Origin: Pseudomonadota bacterium
GTDB taxonomy: Bacteria > Pseudomonadota > Alphaproteobacteria > Rhodospirillales > Magnetospirillaceae
Reading direction: 5' to 3'
Assembly (NCBI GenBank): GCA_021781575.1
Contig: JAJXWP010000012.1
Location: 1 to 64,000 of the forward strand
DNA: 64,000 bases
In this document: positions 41,162 through 49,646 of the stretch, piece after piece
How the letters are laid out: every line of letters starts with the position of its first letter
Numbering within the stretch: the first letter of the stretch is position 1
Notes under the pieces: generated by a model
The model's input: only the letters and a program-made list of their open reading frames with translations
Database searches by the model: none
What the model was told of the DNA's origin: nothing
Program-made: the position numbers and the translations under genes

Positions 41162-43717
41162 ATGGAAAGCAAGCCGCTTCAGGCGCAGCCGGTTGAAGAC
41201 CTACTTTGTTTTGACGCGCCGATGCGCCCGGTCGGCGAGATCGCCAGCGGCACCTTGCTGTCCTGCTCGCCTGACACGCCGGTGAGCGCAGCTGCCGGCA
41301 GGATGCGCGCGGCGCGATGCAGTTCCATCGTGATCGTAGAAGGAGGCCGCCCGGTAGGAATTTGGACCGAGCATGACGCCCTGGCCCTCGACTTCGACGA
41401 CCCGAAGGTTTTCGACCTGCCGATTTCGCGCCTGATGACGCCAGCCATAAAGTCGATCGGCAGCGACGCGTCGGTCGGTGAAGCCGGCTTGCGCTTCAAG
41501 CGCGAGAAGATCCGGCACCTGCTGGTGGTCGACCGCCGGGGCGGGCCGGTCGGTATGCTGTCGCAAACCGATGTAGTGCTGAATCATGGGGTCGAACATT
41601 ACCTGACGTTCCGCGACGTGCGCTCGGTGATGTCGCCAGCTCCACCGATCTTGCCGGCGGACATGCCGCTGGCCGAGGCCGCGGCGAGAATCCGCCAGGC
41701 TTCGGTCGAGGCGGCGGTGGTGACCTCGCCGACCTGGCCAGAAATGGGCATCGTCACCGAGCGCGACATCGTCAGGATGGTCGCCGGGCGATGCAGCGGT
41801 ACCGTGGGCGATGCGGCGACCCGGCCGGCCGTCTGGGTGCAGCCCAACGCCTCTTTGCTGGTTGCCAGAAACCTGTTCGCCCAGCATGGGTTCCGCCATC
41901 TGCTGGTACGCGACCACAGCGGCAAGATCGTCGGCATCCTGTCGTTTTCCGACATCCTCCAAACCCTGCAACACGAATACCTGGCGCAGGTCAATTCGGC
42001 TCTGCGGGAGCGCGACGCCGCGCTGCTTCGATCCCGCAAAGACCTTCACCTGGCGCGCCAGGTAATCGAGGCCTCCCTCGACGCTGTGATGATCGTCGAT
42101 CAGGATGGCCTCATCGAATACGTCAACCCCGCTTTCACCACGCTGACCGGCTATCAGGCCCGTGACGTCCTTGGAAGGCGCCCGCGGCTGCTGCAGTCAG
42201 GCCGCCACGACCGCGAATTCTACGACACCCTGCGAACGAGATTGAGCGAAGACGGACATTGGCAGGGCGAGATCTGGAACCGCCGCAAGAACGGCGAGAC
42301 CTTCATCGAATGGCTGACGATCAACGCCATTCGCGAGGACAACGGCCGCATCCTGAAATATGCGGCCATCTTCCGCGATATCACCGAAGAAAAGCAGGAT
42401 GAAGAGCGGGTGCGCGCCCTGGCCTACACCGACCCGTTGACCGCCTTGCCCAATCGCCGGCTGCTGACCGACCGTCTGGGACTGGCCATCGCCAACGCCC
42501 ATCGCCACCGCAGCATGGTCGCGGTGATGTTTCTCGACCTCGATCTGTTCAAGCGAATCAACGACAGCCTCGGCCACGATACCGGCGATGCGGTCCTGAT
42601 CGAAATCACAAAGCGGCTGCTGGCCTGCGTCCGCGAGGGCGACACGGTGGCTCGCATCGGCGGCGACGAATTCGTGGTCCTGCTTCCCGAAGTTGAAGAT
42701 CCGGCCGATCTCGCCCTGCTGGCCGACCGCCTCACCAGCGCGGTGAAGGCGCCGCTGGGATTAGCCGGGCGCGACGCCTCCGTGACCGCCAGTATCGGCA
42801 TCGCTGTCTATCCGGAAGATGGCGATACGGCTGAGGTCCTGCTGAAGCGCGCCGATCAGGCGATGTATCAAACCAAGGAAGGCGGGCGCGACGGCTACCA
42901 TCTCTTCTCGACGGTGATGAATGCGCGCTCGGCCCGGCGAATCAGCGTGGATCACGGGTTGCGCAGTGCCCTGACCAAGGACCAGATGAGCGCCGCCTAC
43001 CGGCTCAAGGTGGACCTGCTCACCGGAACGACTTGCGGCGCCGAGGCGGCGCTACGCTGGCATCACCCCGAACTCGGCATGGTGTCACCCGACGAGTTCA
43101 CCCCGCCGGCCGAACGCCTCGGCCTCATGCCGTCGCTCGACAATCGGCTGATCGAGACCGTCTGCCGTCAAGCCGGAAGCTGGCTGGAGCGCGGCCTGCC
43201 GCGCCTGCGCGTCTCCGTCAGGCTGTCGCTGCGGCACATCCTAGACGGCGATCCCGCGTCAACGGTGGAGCATGTGCTCGCCACCGGCAGATTCCCTCCC
43301 GATCTTCTGGAAGTCGAGTTACCCGAGATGGCGTTGATCGACCACCCGGCAGAGGTCGGAGACTGCCTCGATCGTCTGCACACGCTCGGAACACGCATCG
43401 CGATAAGCGATTTCGGCAGCCGCCAGACAAGCCTGTCGGCACTCAGCCGGATGCCGATCGATGTGGTGAAGGTTGGGCGATCGTTCCTCGAAGACCTGGG
43501 ACGCGCCTCGGAGGACCGCGACATCGTCGGAGCCATCATCCTTCTGGCCCACGCCCTCGGCATGAAGGTCGAGGCCTGCGGCGTTGAAACGCCACACCAG
43601 GTGGAAATGCTGCGCGCCGCCGGCTGCGACCTCATCCACGGCTACCTGACCGATCACGCAGTGTCGTCCGAAGAATTGACAGCCCTGTTCAACCGCCAGC
43701 TCATGCCTACGGGCTGA
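41162..43717 (+). CDS. CBS-CBS-PAS-GGDEF-EAL signalling protein (EAL degenerate)
   Basis: 851 aa soluble c-di-GMP protein. Two CBS pairs (about 20-150 and 160-285; nucleotide sensing), a PAS domain (about 300-415, EASLDAVMIVDQDGLIEYVN), then GGDEF (RIGGDEFVVLL near 500) with an inhibitory RxxD site (REGD) five residues before it, so cyclase activity is plausible. The EAL domain (about 620-850) is eroded: EAL reads EAA, the Asn of the second block is Arg (VSVRLS), DDFGTG reads SDFGSR, the Lys-x-Asp block reads VKVGRS and the late Glu before GVET is Cys. Hydrolysis is unlikely; it may bind c-di-GMP. Start at 41162 follows GAGGAA. Confidence 0.92.
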   Translation: MESKPLQAQPVEDLLCFDAPMRPVGEIASGTLLSCSPDTPVSAAAGRMRAARCSSIVIVEGGRPVGIWTEHDALALDFDDPKVFDLPISRLMTPAIKSIGSDASVGEAGLRFKREKIRHLLVVDRRGGPVGMLSQTDVVLNHGVEHYLTFRDVRSVMSPAPPILPADMPLAEAAARIRQASVEAAVVTSPTWPEMGIVTERDIVRMVAGRCSGTVGDAATRPAVWVQPNASLLVARNLFAQHGFRHLLVRDHSGKIVGILSFSDILQTLQHEYLAQVNSALRERDAALLRSRKDLHLARQVIEASLDAVMIVDQDGLIEYVNPAFTTLTGYQARDVLGRRPRLLQSGRHDREFYDTLRTRLSEDGHWQGEIWNRRKNGETFIEWLTINAIREDNGRILKYAAIFRDITEEKQDEERVRALAYTDPLTALPNRRLLTDRLGLAIANAHRHRSMVAVMFLDLDLFKRINDSLGHDTGDAVLIEITKRLLACVREGDTVARIGGDEFVVLLPEVEDPADLALLADRLTSAVKAPLGLAGRDASVTASIGIAVYPEDGDTAEVLLKRADQAMYQTKEGGRDGYHLFSTVMNARSARRISVDHGLRSALTKDQMSAAYRLKVDLLTGTTCGAEAALRWHHPELGMVSPDEFTPPAERLGLMPSLDNRLIETVCRQAGSWLERGLPRLRVSVRLSLRHILDGDPASTVEHVLATGRFPPDLLEVELPEMALIDHPAEVGDCLDRLHTLGTRIAISDFGSRQTSLSALSRMPIDVVKVGRSFLEDLGRASEDRDIVGAIILLAHALGMKVEACGVETPHQVEMLRAAGCDLIHGYLTDHAVSSEELTALFNRQLMPTG

Positions 43718-43724
43718 ATACCGG

Positions 43725-44156
43725 TCAGGTCCGCGGCCCAAAGCGCAGTTTGGTCTGCGCTTCCGGCTTTTCCAGCACCTTCTTCGATGTCCTGATGATG
43801 TCGGCAATGCTGAATGGCACCAGCAGGACGTCGCTGGCTCCGGCCTCTCTCGCCTTGGCGGCAATCTCGCCATCGTGCTGCTCAACGAGCAGAATGATGG
43901 CCATGGCCAGCCTCATCTCCTTGCGCACCTGCCGGACGAAATCGATGCCGTCCATCGTATCGAGGTCCGCCTCGCAGAAGACGATGCCCGGATTGAACTC
44001 CTTGATTTGGCGGAGCATCTCAGCCCCCGATCCGAAAAGGATGGCGCTGGCGCCCATCTGCTTGAAGATGGGAGTCAGCAACTCGCGGATGGCCTTGCCG
44101 TGGACCGCCAGTAAGACCTTGCGGCCATCGAGAAGTCGGTCTTGACGGAATTCCAT
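43725..44156 (-). CDS. Stand-alone pseudo-receiver domain protein
   Basis: 143 aa from ATG 44156 (MEFRQDRLLDGRKVLLAV); codons further upstream are unlikely. CheY-like fold over the whole length, but the acidic pair is missing (LLAVHGK), the residue at the phosphoacceptor position appears to be Glu (CEADLDTMDG, eight residues before Gly) and the conserved Lys is Val (LVPFS). It probably signals without phosphorylation or mimics the active form (inference). It lies between the c-di-GMP protein and a helical protein of unknown function. Confidence 0.78.
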   Translation of the reverse strand: MEFRQDRLLDGRKVLLAVHGKAIRELLTPIFKQMGASAILFGSGAEMLRQIKEFNPGIVFCEADLDTMDGIDFVRQVRKEMRLAMAIILLVEQHDGEIAAKAREAGASDVLLVPFSIADIIRTSKKVLEKPEAQTKLRFGPRT

Positions 44157-44265
44157 AGTCGCCTCGACCAAAGAACGGGGGCACAGGCCGATCTTGCGAC
44201 AATCTTTACAATCCGTCAAACGGCTGCGGGGCAATCGCCTTCGAGCGATTGTCTTGAAGCGCCGC

Positions 44266-45267
44266 CTACCAGACGAGCACGCGCTTCTTTTTCTTCAGTT
44301 CCTCGATCTTTTCCGATCGTAATTGAAGCTTCGTCATCAACACCCAGTCGTCAACCTTCATGAAACGAGGTGCAAGGAATTGATAGACCCGCGTTATCGA
44401 ATTGCTCACATGGTAAGACACGCACACATCGATCCCTTTCCATTCCTTGATCAGATCGTCCCAGGCCATCAGACGGATGTGTAATTCATCCCGTTTTTGA
44501 CGAATGAACAGCACCTGATTTTCCAAATTCTTCAGAACCGCCAGAATTTCACCGGTCTGGGCGTCGAGTTCCAGAAACCGCCTGGAAAAATCATCGATGG
44601 CGATCGCGAGAAGCTTCACCACCTGGTCAATGGTCTCGACCACTGCGCGCTCGCGCATATACAGCTTCCGCAGATCCCGGACCTTGTGGTCGATTTCTTC
44701 GATATGGCCGAACTTGTCGCGCAACGCCTCAATATAAGCGAGTTCGTTGGACAGCTTCTCGACGTATTTGATCATCTCCTGCTTGTTGTCACGTCCCAGG
44801 CCCAGGCGCTCCGCCGCTTCGCCGAACGCTTCGTTGACCTTTTTCTTCGTCGCCGGATCCTCGGCCAACTGCATCAGCGCCTCGGGGTCGGTGATCAGGT
44901 CGTCGACCCCGGTCAGCCAGTTGACCAACTGCATGCTGATCCGCTGGTGAGCGATAACCACATGTCGCTTACTCAACTCCCAGGTCGCCTCCCCGGTAAC
45001 GATCTCCTTCGGCAAGGGATCACCGACCCGTAGGCCACTTACATATTTCAATCCTTCGGCCAGACAATCGAGCATGTTGCAGTCATTCTCGCCCAGCGCG
45101 AACTCGCGCTTGAGGCCGGCGAATGGAAGCAAGGCCTCGTTGTTGGCGATTTGCACCGCCATCACCGGTTCACCGGTTCGTTGGTGAAGATGGAACATCC
45201 CGTCCGCCATCCGCTTGAAGAACGGATGATCGAAGTTGACGGTGGTGATCTGCCCGGCATCGACCAT
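44266..45267 (-). CDS. Helical cytoplasmic protein of unknown function
   Basis: 333 aa from the ATG at 45267 (GGAG seven bases upstream); seven additional codons are possible. Not recognised. The N-terminal third is globular (TTVNFDHPFFKRMADGMF, GENDCNMLDCLAEGLKYVSGL). The rest is long charged helices with coiled-coil character (about 180-280: KYVEKLSNELAYIEALRDKF, VRDLRKLYMRERAVVETIDQV). The end is KKKKRVLVW. No membrane segment. It precedes the pseudo-receiver gene on the same strand by about 110 bases, and the two may act together. Confidence 0.75.
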   Translation of the reverse strand: MVDAGQITTVNFDHPFFKRMADGMFHLHQRTGEPVMAVQIANNEALLPFAGLKREFALGENDCNMLDCLAEGLKYVSGLRVGDPLPKEIVTGEATWELSKRHVVIAHQRISMQLVNWLTGVDDLITDPEALMQLAEDPATKKKVNEAFGEAAERLGLGRDNKQEMIKYVEKLSNELAYIEALRDKFGHIEEIDHKVRDLRKLYMRERAVVETIDQVVKLLAIAIDDFSRRFLELDAQTGEILAVLKNLENQVLFIRQKRDELHIRLMAWDDLIKEWKGIDVCVSYHVSNSITRVYQFLAPRFMKVDDWVLMTKLQLRSEKIEELKKKKRVLVW

Positions 45268-45353
45268 TGCTGTGCTCCAGCCAACCATCGGTAGCGGCCG
45301 ACGCAGGATGCCGCGGAAGGACGCTTGGAATTTATTACCTTAAGTAGAATATT

Positions 45354-45370
45354 TTATCCACAGGCCTGTG
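45354..45370. promoter_or_regulatory. Perfect DnaA box overlapping a 12-bp palindrome
   Basis: TTATCCACA at 45354-45362 fits the DnaA-box consensus exactly, and CACAGGCCTGTG at 45359-45370 is a perfect palindrome. They lie in an AT-rich intergenic stretch. I see no further DnaA boxes clustered here, so this is not an origin; it may be a regulatory site or chance. Confidence 0.4.
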
Positions 45371-45463
45371 ACCATGCGCTTTTGGACAGGCTTGACCAAG
45401 TTCATAGCGCCCCGGCCCGCTTATGCTAGGGTCGAAGGGCAACATGCGTTGGAGTTTTTCAAA

Positions 45464-45670
45464 ATGAGCGGTTGGGGTTGCCCGCATGAGGACAAAGGGG
45501 CGTGCACGCGACTCGGCGGCCGCCCTTGTGATCCCGGCATGCGCGGATGCGTACTGCACGGACGCTTTCGCTTCTCCAACGAAGCGAAGAACAGACGGCG
45601 CCCGTCGCCGGAGGAGCAGGCTGAAATCGCCCCGGCCTCCCCCTCGGCTGGAACGGGGTCTGAGCCTTGA
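45464..45670 (+). CDS. Small four-cysteine protein
   Basis: 68 aa from the ATG at 45464 (TTGGAG upstream). Cys residues in GCPHEDKGACTRLGGRPCDPGMRGCVLHG form a C-x7-C-x7-C-x6-C arrangement suggestive of zinc or Fe-S binding, followed by a basic FSNEAKNRRR stretch and an acidic tail. I recall similar small proteins with CDPGMKGCV-type motifs in alphaproteobacteria, but no function is known to me. The longer frame from 45368 is probably not coding. Converges on the OYE gene. Confidence 0.65.
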   Translation: MSGWGCPHEDKGACTRLGGRPCDPGMRGCVLHGRFRFSNEAKNRRRPSPEEQAEIAPASPSAGTGSEP

Positions 45671-45675
45671 ACGAG

Positions 45676-45700
45676 CCGCCGCCAGCCTATTCGGCGGCGG
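45676..45700. terminator. Hairpin between convergent genes
   Basis: CCGCCGCC (45676-45683) and GGCGGCGG (45693-45700) flank AGCCTATTC. It overlaps the end of the oxidoreductase gene and follows the small Cys protein gene by 5 bases. No T-run, so only a possible bidirectional terminator. Confidence 0.35.
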
Positions 45701-46814
45701 CCACGGACTGCCGGGTCTTGCCCCCCGGCCAGAGCTCGGGTTGCACCCTCTCGTATTGAGGGGGATAGGGAATCGGCGCGCCGAGCGCCACGGCGGCGCG
45801 CCATGCCCAGCGCGGATCGTCAAGGAAGGCGCGACCAAGCGCGACCATGTCGGCCTGACCCGAGGCAACCACCGCCTCAGCCTGCTCGGGCTCGGTGATC
45901 AGCCCGACGGCCCGGGTCAGCATGCCGGTTTCCCGGCGGATCCGTGCCGCCAGCTCGACCTGATAGCCGGGTGTCGAGGGGATCTTGGCATCTGCGACGA
46001 GGCCGCCCGAGGAGACGCAGACGTAATCCACCCCTTCCGACTTGCACACCGCCAGATAGGTGATCGCCTCTTCCGGCGTGAATCCGCCTTCGACCCAGTC
46101 GGTGGCGCTGATGCGAATGCCGAGAGGCTTGTCGTTGGGCAGAGCGCGCCGCACCGAGCGGATCACCGCCAGAGGAAAGCGCATGCGGTTTTCGAGCGAG
46201 CCGCCGTACACATCGGTCCGCCGGTTGGACAGGGGCGAGAGGAACTGATGCAGCAGGTAGCCGTGCGCGGAATGCACCTCGACAATGTCGACACCTGCCC
46301 GGTCGGCCCGTTCCGCCGCGGCGGCGAACGCGTGGCGCAAGCGATCGATGTCGTAAGGCCCGATTTCGTGCGGCACCGGCCATCCGGCGGCGAACGGAAC
46401 GGCGGAAGCCGAGATCGTCTCCCAGCCCCCGTCCTCGGCTCGCAACGCTCCCCCACCCTGCCATGGGCGCTGCGCCGAGCCCTTGCGCCCGGCATGGCCG
46501 ATCTGCACGGCGATTCGCGATTTGCCGATGGCCTTCAAGGTCCTCACCAGCCGGCTGAACGCCGCGACTCCAGCGTCCGAGTAGAGGCCGATATCACCGG
46601 GGGTGATGCGCCCCTCGGGAGCCACCGCTGTCGCCTCCACCACCACCATCCCGGGCCCCGACGCGGCCAGGCTGCCGTAATGCTGGAAGTGCCAGTCCTG
46701 AGCCACGCCTTCGGCGGCGCTGTATTGGCACATCGGGGCCACGACGATACGGTTGGGGATTTCCAACCCACGAACGGTCAGCGGCTGGAACAGATGACTG
46801 GTGGTGTCGGCCAT
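45687..46814 (-). CDS. NADH:flavin oxidoreductase, Old Yellow Enzyme family (YqjM type)
   Basis: FMN-dependent ene-reductase reducing activated C=C bonds with NAD(P)H. 375 aa from the ATG at 46814. Marks: APMCQYSA with the YqjM-type Cys near the flavin, HFQHYGSLA, QIGHAGRKGS, the catalytic VHSAHGYLLHQFLSPLSNRRTD block, and MVALGRAFLDDPRWAW near the C terminus. The Cys and the QIGHAGRKG segment put it in the thermophilic-like/YqjM subgroup. Physiological substrate unknown. Confidence 0.92.
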   Translation of the reverse strand: MADTTSHLFQPLTVRGLEIPNRIVVAPMCQYSAAEGVAQDWHFQHYGSLAASGPGMVVVEATAVAPEGRITPGDIGLYSDAGVAAFSRLVRTLKAIGKSRIAVQIGHAGRKGSAQRPWQGGGALRAEDGGWETISASAVPFAAGWPVPHEIGPYDIDRLRHAFAAAAERADRAGVDIVEVHSAHGYLLHQFLSPLSNRRTDVYGGSLENRMRFPLAVIRSVRRALPNDKPLGIRISATDWVEGGFTPEEAITYLAVCKSEGVDYVCVSSGGLVADAKIPSTPGYQVELAARIRRETGMLTRAVGLITEPEQAEAVVASGQADMVALGRAFLDDPRWAWRAAVALGAPIPYPPQYERVQPELWPGGKTRQSVAAAE

Positions 46815-46972
46815 TTGCCGTCCTCCTCTCCCGATGTTGGCCGCATGATAGTCGCTTGACGGCGACAACGCGAGAGGTGGCGGCAAATGGCGATATCACG
46901 TCCACCGGATTTGGGCCCGCCCTTGTCAGCTATTCGGGGGCAGGCCTAACTCGTGGCCTTCTCTTCCTGTCT

Positions 46973-47632
46973 TTATTCCCATTTCAGCATGCTGAATGAC
47001 CGACTGCCGATCGCTGAGCCACGAAGCAGGATCGTTGCGCCCACCGCGAGCAGCGCCACCAGGGTCAGGGTCGGCGGCGAGATGTTGACCAGGGCAAGAA
47101 TACCCAGCACGATCGCGGCAAGTCCGGTAAAGACTTGGGCACCGGCCGCCGCCGCCATGGCCTCCTGCACCACCGTCTGGGCCGGTGGCAACGCGGCCCC
47201 CGCGGGGGTGGCCTGCGTCTTGAAATCGTTGAGGCGAGCGATGGCCCCGCTGCTCAGGACCAGGGCGCTGCCGAACACGATGGCCGAGCAGGCCATCAGA
47301 ACCGGTGGATCGATCCCAATGATAGAAAGAACACCAAGCACGATCCCGACCAGCCCAGCCAGCATCTCGATGGTCAATCCACCGACCTCGCTGCTGCGCT
47401 GCGCCGAGGCATCCGCCGTGCTGAGCAGGCGCGAATATTCCGCGGCGATCACTGCGCCCTCGAGCACGAAAGCTGCTCCGATGACGATGCCCGCGATCGA
47501 TACCATCAGTTCGGGCACCACATTGGCCAAGCCGACGATGCTGAGGACGACTGCGCCGATGCCTCCCACGACTTCGGCGCCGGCACCACCAGTCGCCGCT
47601 TCCAAAGTGCCTCTTTGTGTCGTAGTAGCCAT
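46973..47632 (-). CDS. Six-helix membrane protein, unknown function
   Basis: 219 aa with six hydrophobic helices arranged as three similar Gly/Ala/Val-rich hairpins (EVVGGIGAVVLSIVGLANV, EMLAGLVGIVLGVLSIIGI, QVFTGLAAIVLGILALVNI), each followed by a second helix (MVSIAGIVIGAAFVLEGAVI, LMACSAIVFGSALVLSSGAI, LTLVALLAVGATILLRGSAI). This internal threefold repeat recalls HdeD-like proteins, but no catalytic or binding motif is seen. A GGAGGG ribosome site precedes the ATG. Confidence 0.7.
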   Translation of the reverse strand: MATTTQRGTLEAATGGAGAEVVGGIGAVVLSIVGLANVVPELMVSIAGIVIGAAFVLEGAVIAAEYSRLLSTADASAQRSSEVGGLTIEMLAGLVGIVLGVLSIIGIDPPVLMACSAIVFGSALVLSSGAIARLNDFKTQATPAGAALPPAQTVVQEAMAAAAGAQVFTGLAAIVLGILALVNISPPTLTLVALLAVGATILLRGSAIGSRSFSMLKWE

Positions 47633-47835
47633 TCCTTACCCTCCATGTCCACACATGAGGCGCAGCCAATCCATAGGCGAATTGGCTTCGCGGCCCGGAA
47701 GCTCCACATCCCGCCACCGGGATATCAGAATGAACAACAAGGCAAGCAGCGGCTGTTCCCGATGAAACCTCGTCACGCCGAGGGAATTCACGCCTTCGTA
47801 CTGAGTTTCCCGCTTCGGCGCGGCCCCAACGATCG

Positions 47836-48537
47836 TCACGCCAGGTCAAACACCAACAGGTGGCAGTCTGACTCAGCCACAAATTGCACGGCCTCCGCAT
47901 TTTCGACGGCCGCGCCATCGCCCGTCGACAGCGTCCGGCCGTTGACCGTCAGGGTGCCGTCCACCACCTGGACCCAGCCGCCACGGCCTTGGCGCAACGG
48001 CAGGCTCAGTTCCCCGCCGGCGTCGAGTTGCGCCGCGTAGACATCTACGTCCTGGTGGATGGTCAGAGCTCCGTCTCGCCCATTCGGCGCGGCGATCAGG
48101 CAAAGGCGGTTGTGTTTGTCCTGGTCGGCGAATTGCTTTTGCTCGTAGCCGGGGGGCAGGCCGGGGCGCCCGGGGAGCAGCCAGATCTGCAGCAGCTTCA
48201 CCGGCTCGTTGGCCGAGGCGTTGAATTCGCTGTGACGGATCCCGGTGCCGGCCGACATGCGCTGCACCTCGCCCTGCCGGATCACCGAATGCTCGCCGGT
48301 GCTGTCGCGGTGCTCCAGTGCCCCTCGAACGATATAGGTCAGGATCTCCATATCGCGATGCCCGTGGGTGCCGAAGCCCGTCGCCGGCTTGATCACATCC
48401 TCGTTGATCACTCGAAGAGTACGGAAGCCCATGTGCTGCGGGTCGTAGTAGTCGGCGAACGAAAAACTGTGCCGAGTATCGAGCCAACCGTGATCGGCAT
48501 GCCCGCGGGCCGCCGAGGGCCTTAACGTGACGGTCAT
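47836..48537 (-). CDS. Pirin family protein (bicupin)
   Basis: 233 aa from the ATG at 48537, with GGAGGA just upstream. The N-terminal cupin keeps the metal-binding set: GFGTHGHRDMEILTYIV (three ligands) and RMSAGTGIRHSEFN. The short form with NEPVKLLQIWLLP and PGYEQKQF is the YhaK/YhhW quercetinase-like pirin group. Pirins bind Fe and may be dioxygenases or redox sensors; the substrate here is unknown. Divergent from a LysR regulator across 112 bases, a typical regulator-target pair. Confidence 0.92.
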   Translation of the reverse strand: MTVTLRPSAARGHADHGWLDTRHSFSFADYYDPQHMGFRTLRVINEDVIKPATGFGTHGHRDMEILTYIVRGALEHRDSTGEHSVIRQGEVQRMSAGTGIRHSEFNASANEPVKLLQIWLLPGRPGLPPGYEQKQFADQDKHNRLCLIAAPNGRDGALTIHQDVDVYAAQLDAGGELSLPLRQGRGGWVQVVDGTLTVNGRTLSTGDGAAVENAEAVQFVAESDCHLLVFDLA

Positions 48538-48591
48538 GATGAATGTCCTCCTGCCATGTCCTGCCGAAGATAAAGGTTGCGGCAGATTGGA

Positions 48592-48622
48592 GAACAATCG
48601 ATGATCGAGGAACAATACTGTT
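48592..48622. promoter_or_regulatory. Candidate LysR operator between pirin and lysR
   Basis: GAACAAT occurs twice (48592-48598 and 48610-48616), and the second copy is part of the dyad AACAATACTGTT (48611-48622). LysR-type proteins bind such T-N11-A dyads in divergent promoters. Assignment by position only. Confidence 0.4.
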
Positions 48623-48649
48623 GCGTCTCGCGCGACAACAAGGAGAAGA

Positions 48650-49561
48650 ATGGACCGACTTGACGCCATGGAGGCCTTTGTCCGCGTCGCCGACTGCCGC
48701 AGCTTCTCGGGCGCCGCGCGGCGCCTGCAACTGTCCAAGTCGGTTGTCAGCCGCCAGGTATCGCGGCTTGAGGCGCATCTCGGGGCCCGCCTGTTCCACC
48801 GCACGACGCGCAATCTGGCGCTGACGGAAGTGGGCCAAGCCTATTACGAGCGCTGTGCCCGCATCCTCGCCGAAGTCGAAGAAGCCAATCTATCGGTGAG
48901 CACGTTGCAGGCCGAGCCCCGTGGCAAACTGCGGGTCAACGCGCCGATGAGCTTCGGTATCCTCCATCTCGCCCCGCTGATTCCACGGTTTCTCGAGCGC
49001 TTCCCCCATGTGGACATCGACATGGCAATGAACGATCGCATCGTCAGCCTGGTGGAAGAAGGTTTCGACGTCGCCATTCGCATCGGCAAGCTGGAAGATT
49101 CGTCGCTCATTGCCCGGCACCTGGCGCCCGCCCGGCGCGTGGTGTGCGCCAGCCCCGCCTATTTCGACCGCCAAGGGGCGCCCGAGACCCCGGACGACCT
49201 CGTCCACCACTGCTGCCTCAGTTACAGCAACCTTGCGGCATCCGATGAATGGAATTTCTGCACCGCGAATGGAATGCGCTGGCCGGTCGAGGTTCGCGGG
49301 CGCTTGCGGGTGAATAACGGCGACGCATTGCGCGAAGCCGCCATCGCCGGAGTCGGGTTGATCATGAGCACGACATTCCTTTGCGGGCGCGACCTTCAAG
49401 CGGGGCGGCTGGTATCGGTCCTGGGCGACTATATCGCTCAGAACCTTGCGATCCACGCGGTCTATCCCCACAGCCGACATCTGTCGCCGAAAGTGCGCGC
49501 CTTCGTCGATTTCCTGGCGGAGAATTTCGGCCCGAGGCCCTATTGGGACCTGGTGGAATAG
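48650..49561 (+). CDS. LysR-family transcriptional regulator
   Basis: 303 aa. N-terminal winged HTH at 1-60 (MDRLDAMEAFVRVADCRSFSG, LSKSVVSRQVSRLEAHLGARLFHRTTR), then a periplasmic-binding-like effector domain. Belongs to the common short LTTR group that contains AaeR/DsdC-like regulators (VNAPMSFGILHLAP, VDIDMAMNDRIVSLVEEGFDVAIRIG). Ribosome site AAGGAGAAGA precedes the ATG. Divergent from the pirin gene, its likely target. Confidence 0.93.
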   Translation: MDRLDAMEAFVRVADCRSFSGAARRLQLSKSVVSRQVSRLEAHLGARLFHRTTRNLALTEVGQAYYERCARILAEVEEANLSVSTLQAEPRGKLRVNAPMSFGILHLAPLIPRFLERFPHVDIDMAMNDRIVSLVEEGFDVAIRIGKLEDSSLIARHLAPARRVVCASPAYFDRQGAPETPDDLVHHCCLSYSNLAASDEWNFCTANGMRWPVEVRGRLRVNNGDALREAAIAGVGLIMSTTFLCGRDLQAGRLVSVLGDYIAQNLAIHAVYPHSRHLSPKVRAFVDFLAENFGPRPYWDLVE

Positions 49562-49646
49562 GCCCATCCCGCCCTAATTCGACCACGAAATTGTTGGATG
49601 ACAGCGGCCAATGGATCGCTTATGAAACGACCAGGCTTTCGAACGG

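Noticed and set aside
45354-45370. Replication origin
   Set aside because: Only one DnaA box, no AT-rich unwinding cluster with further boxes, and no dnaA, gidA or parAB neighbours.
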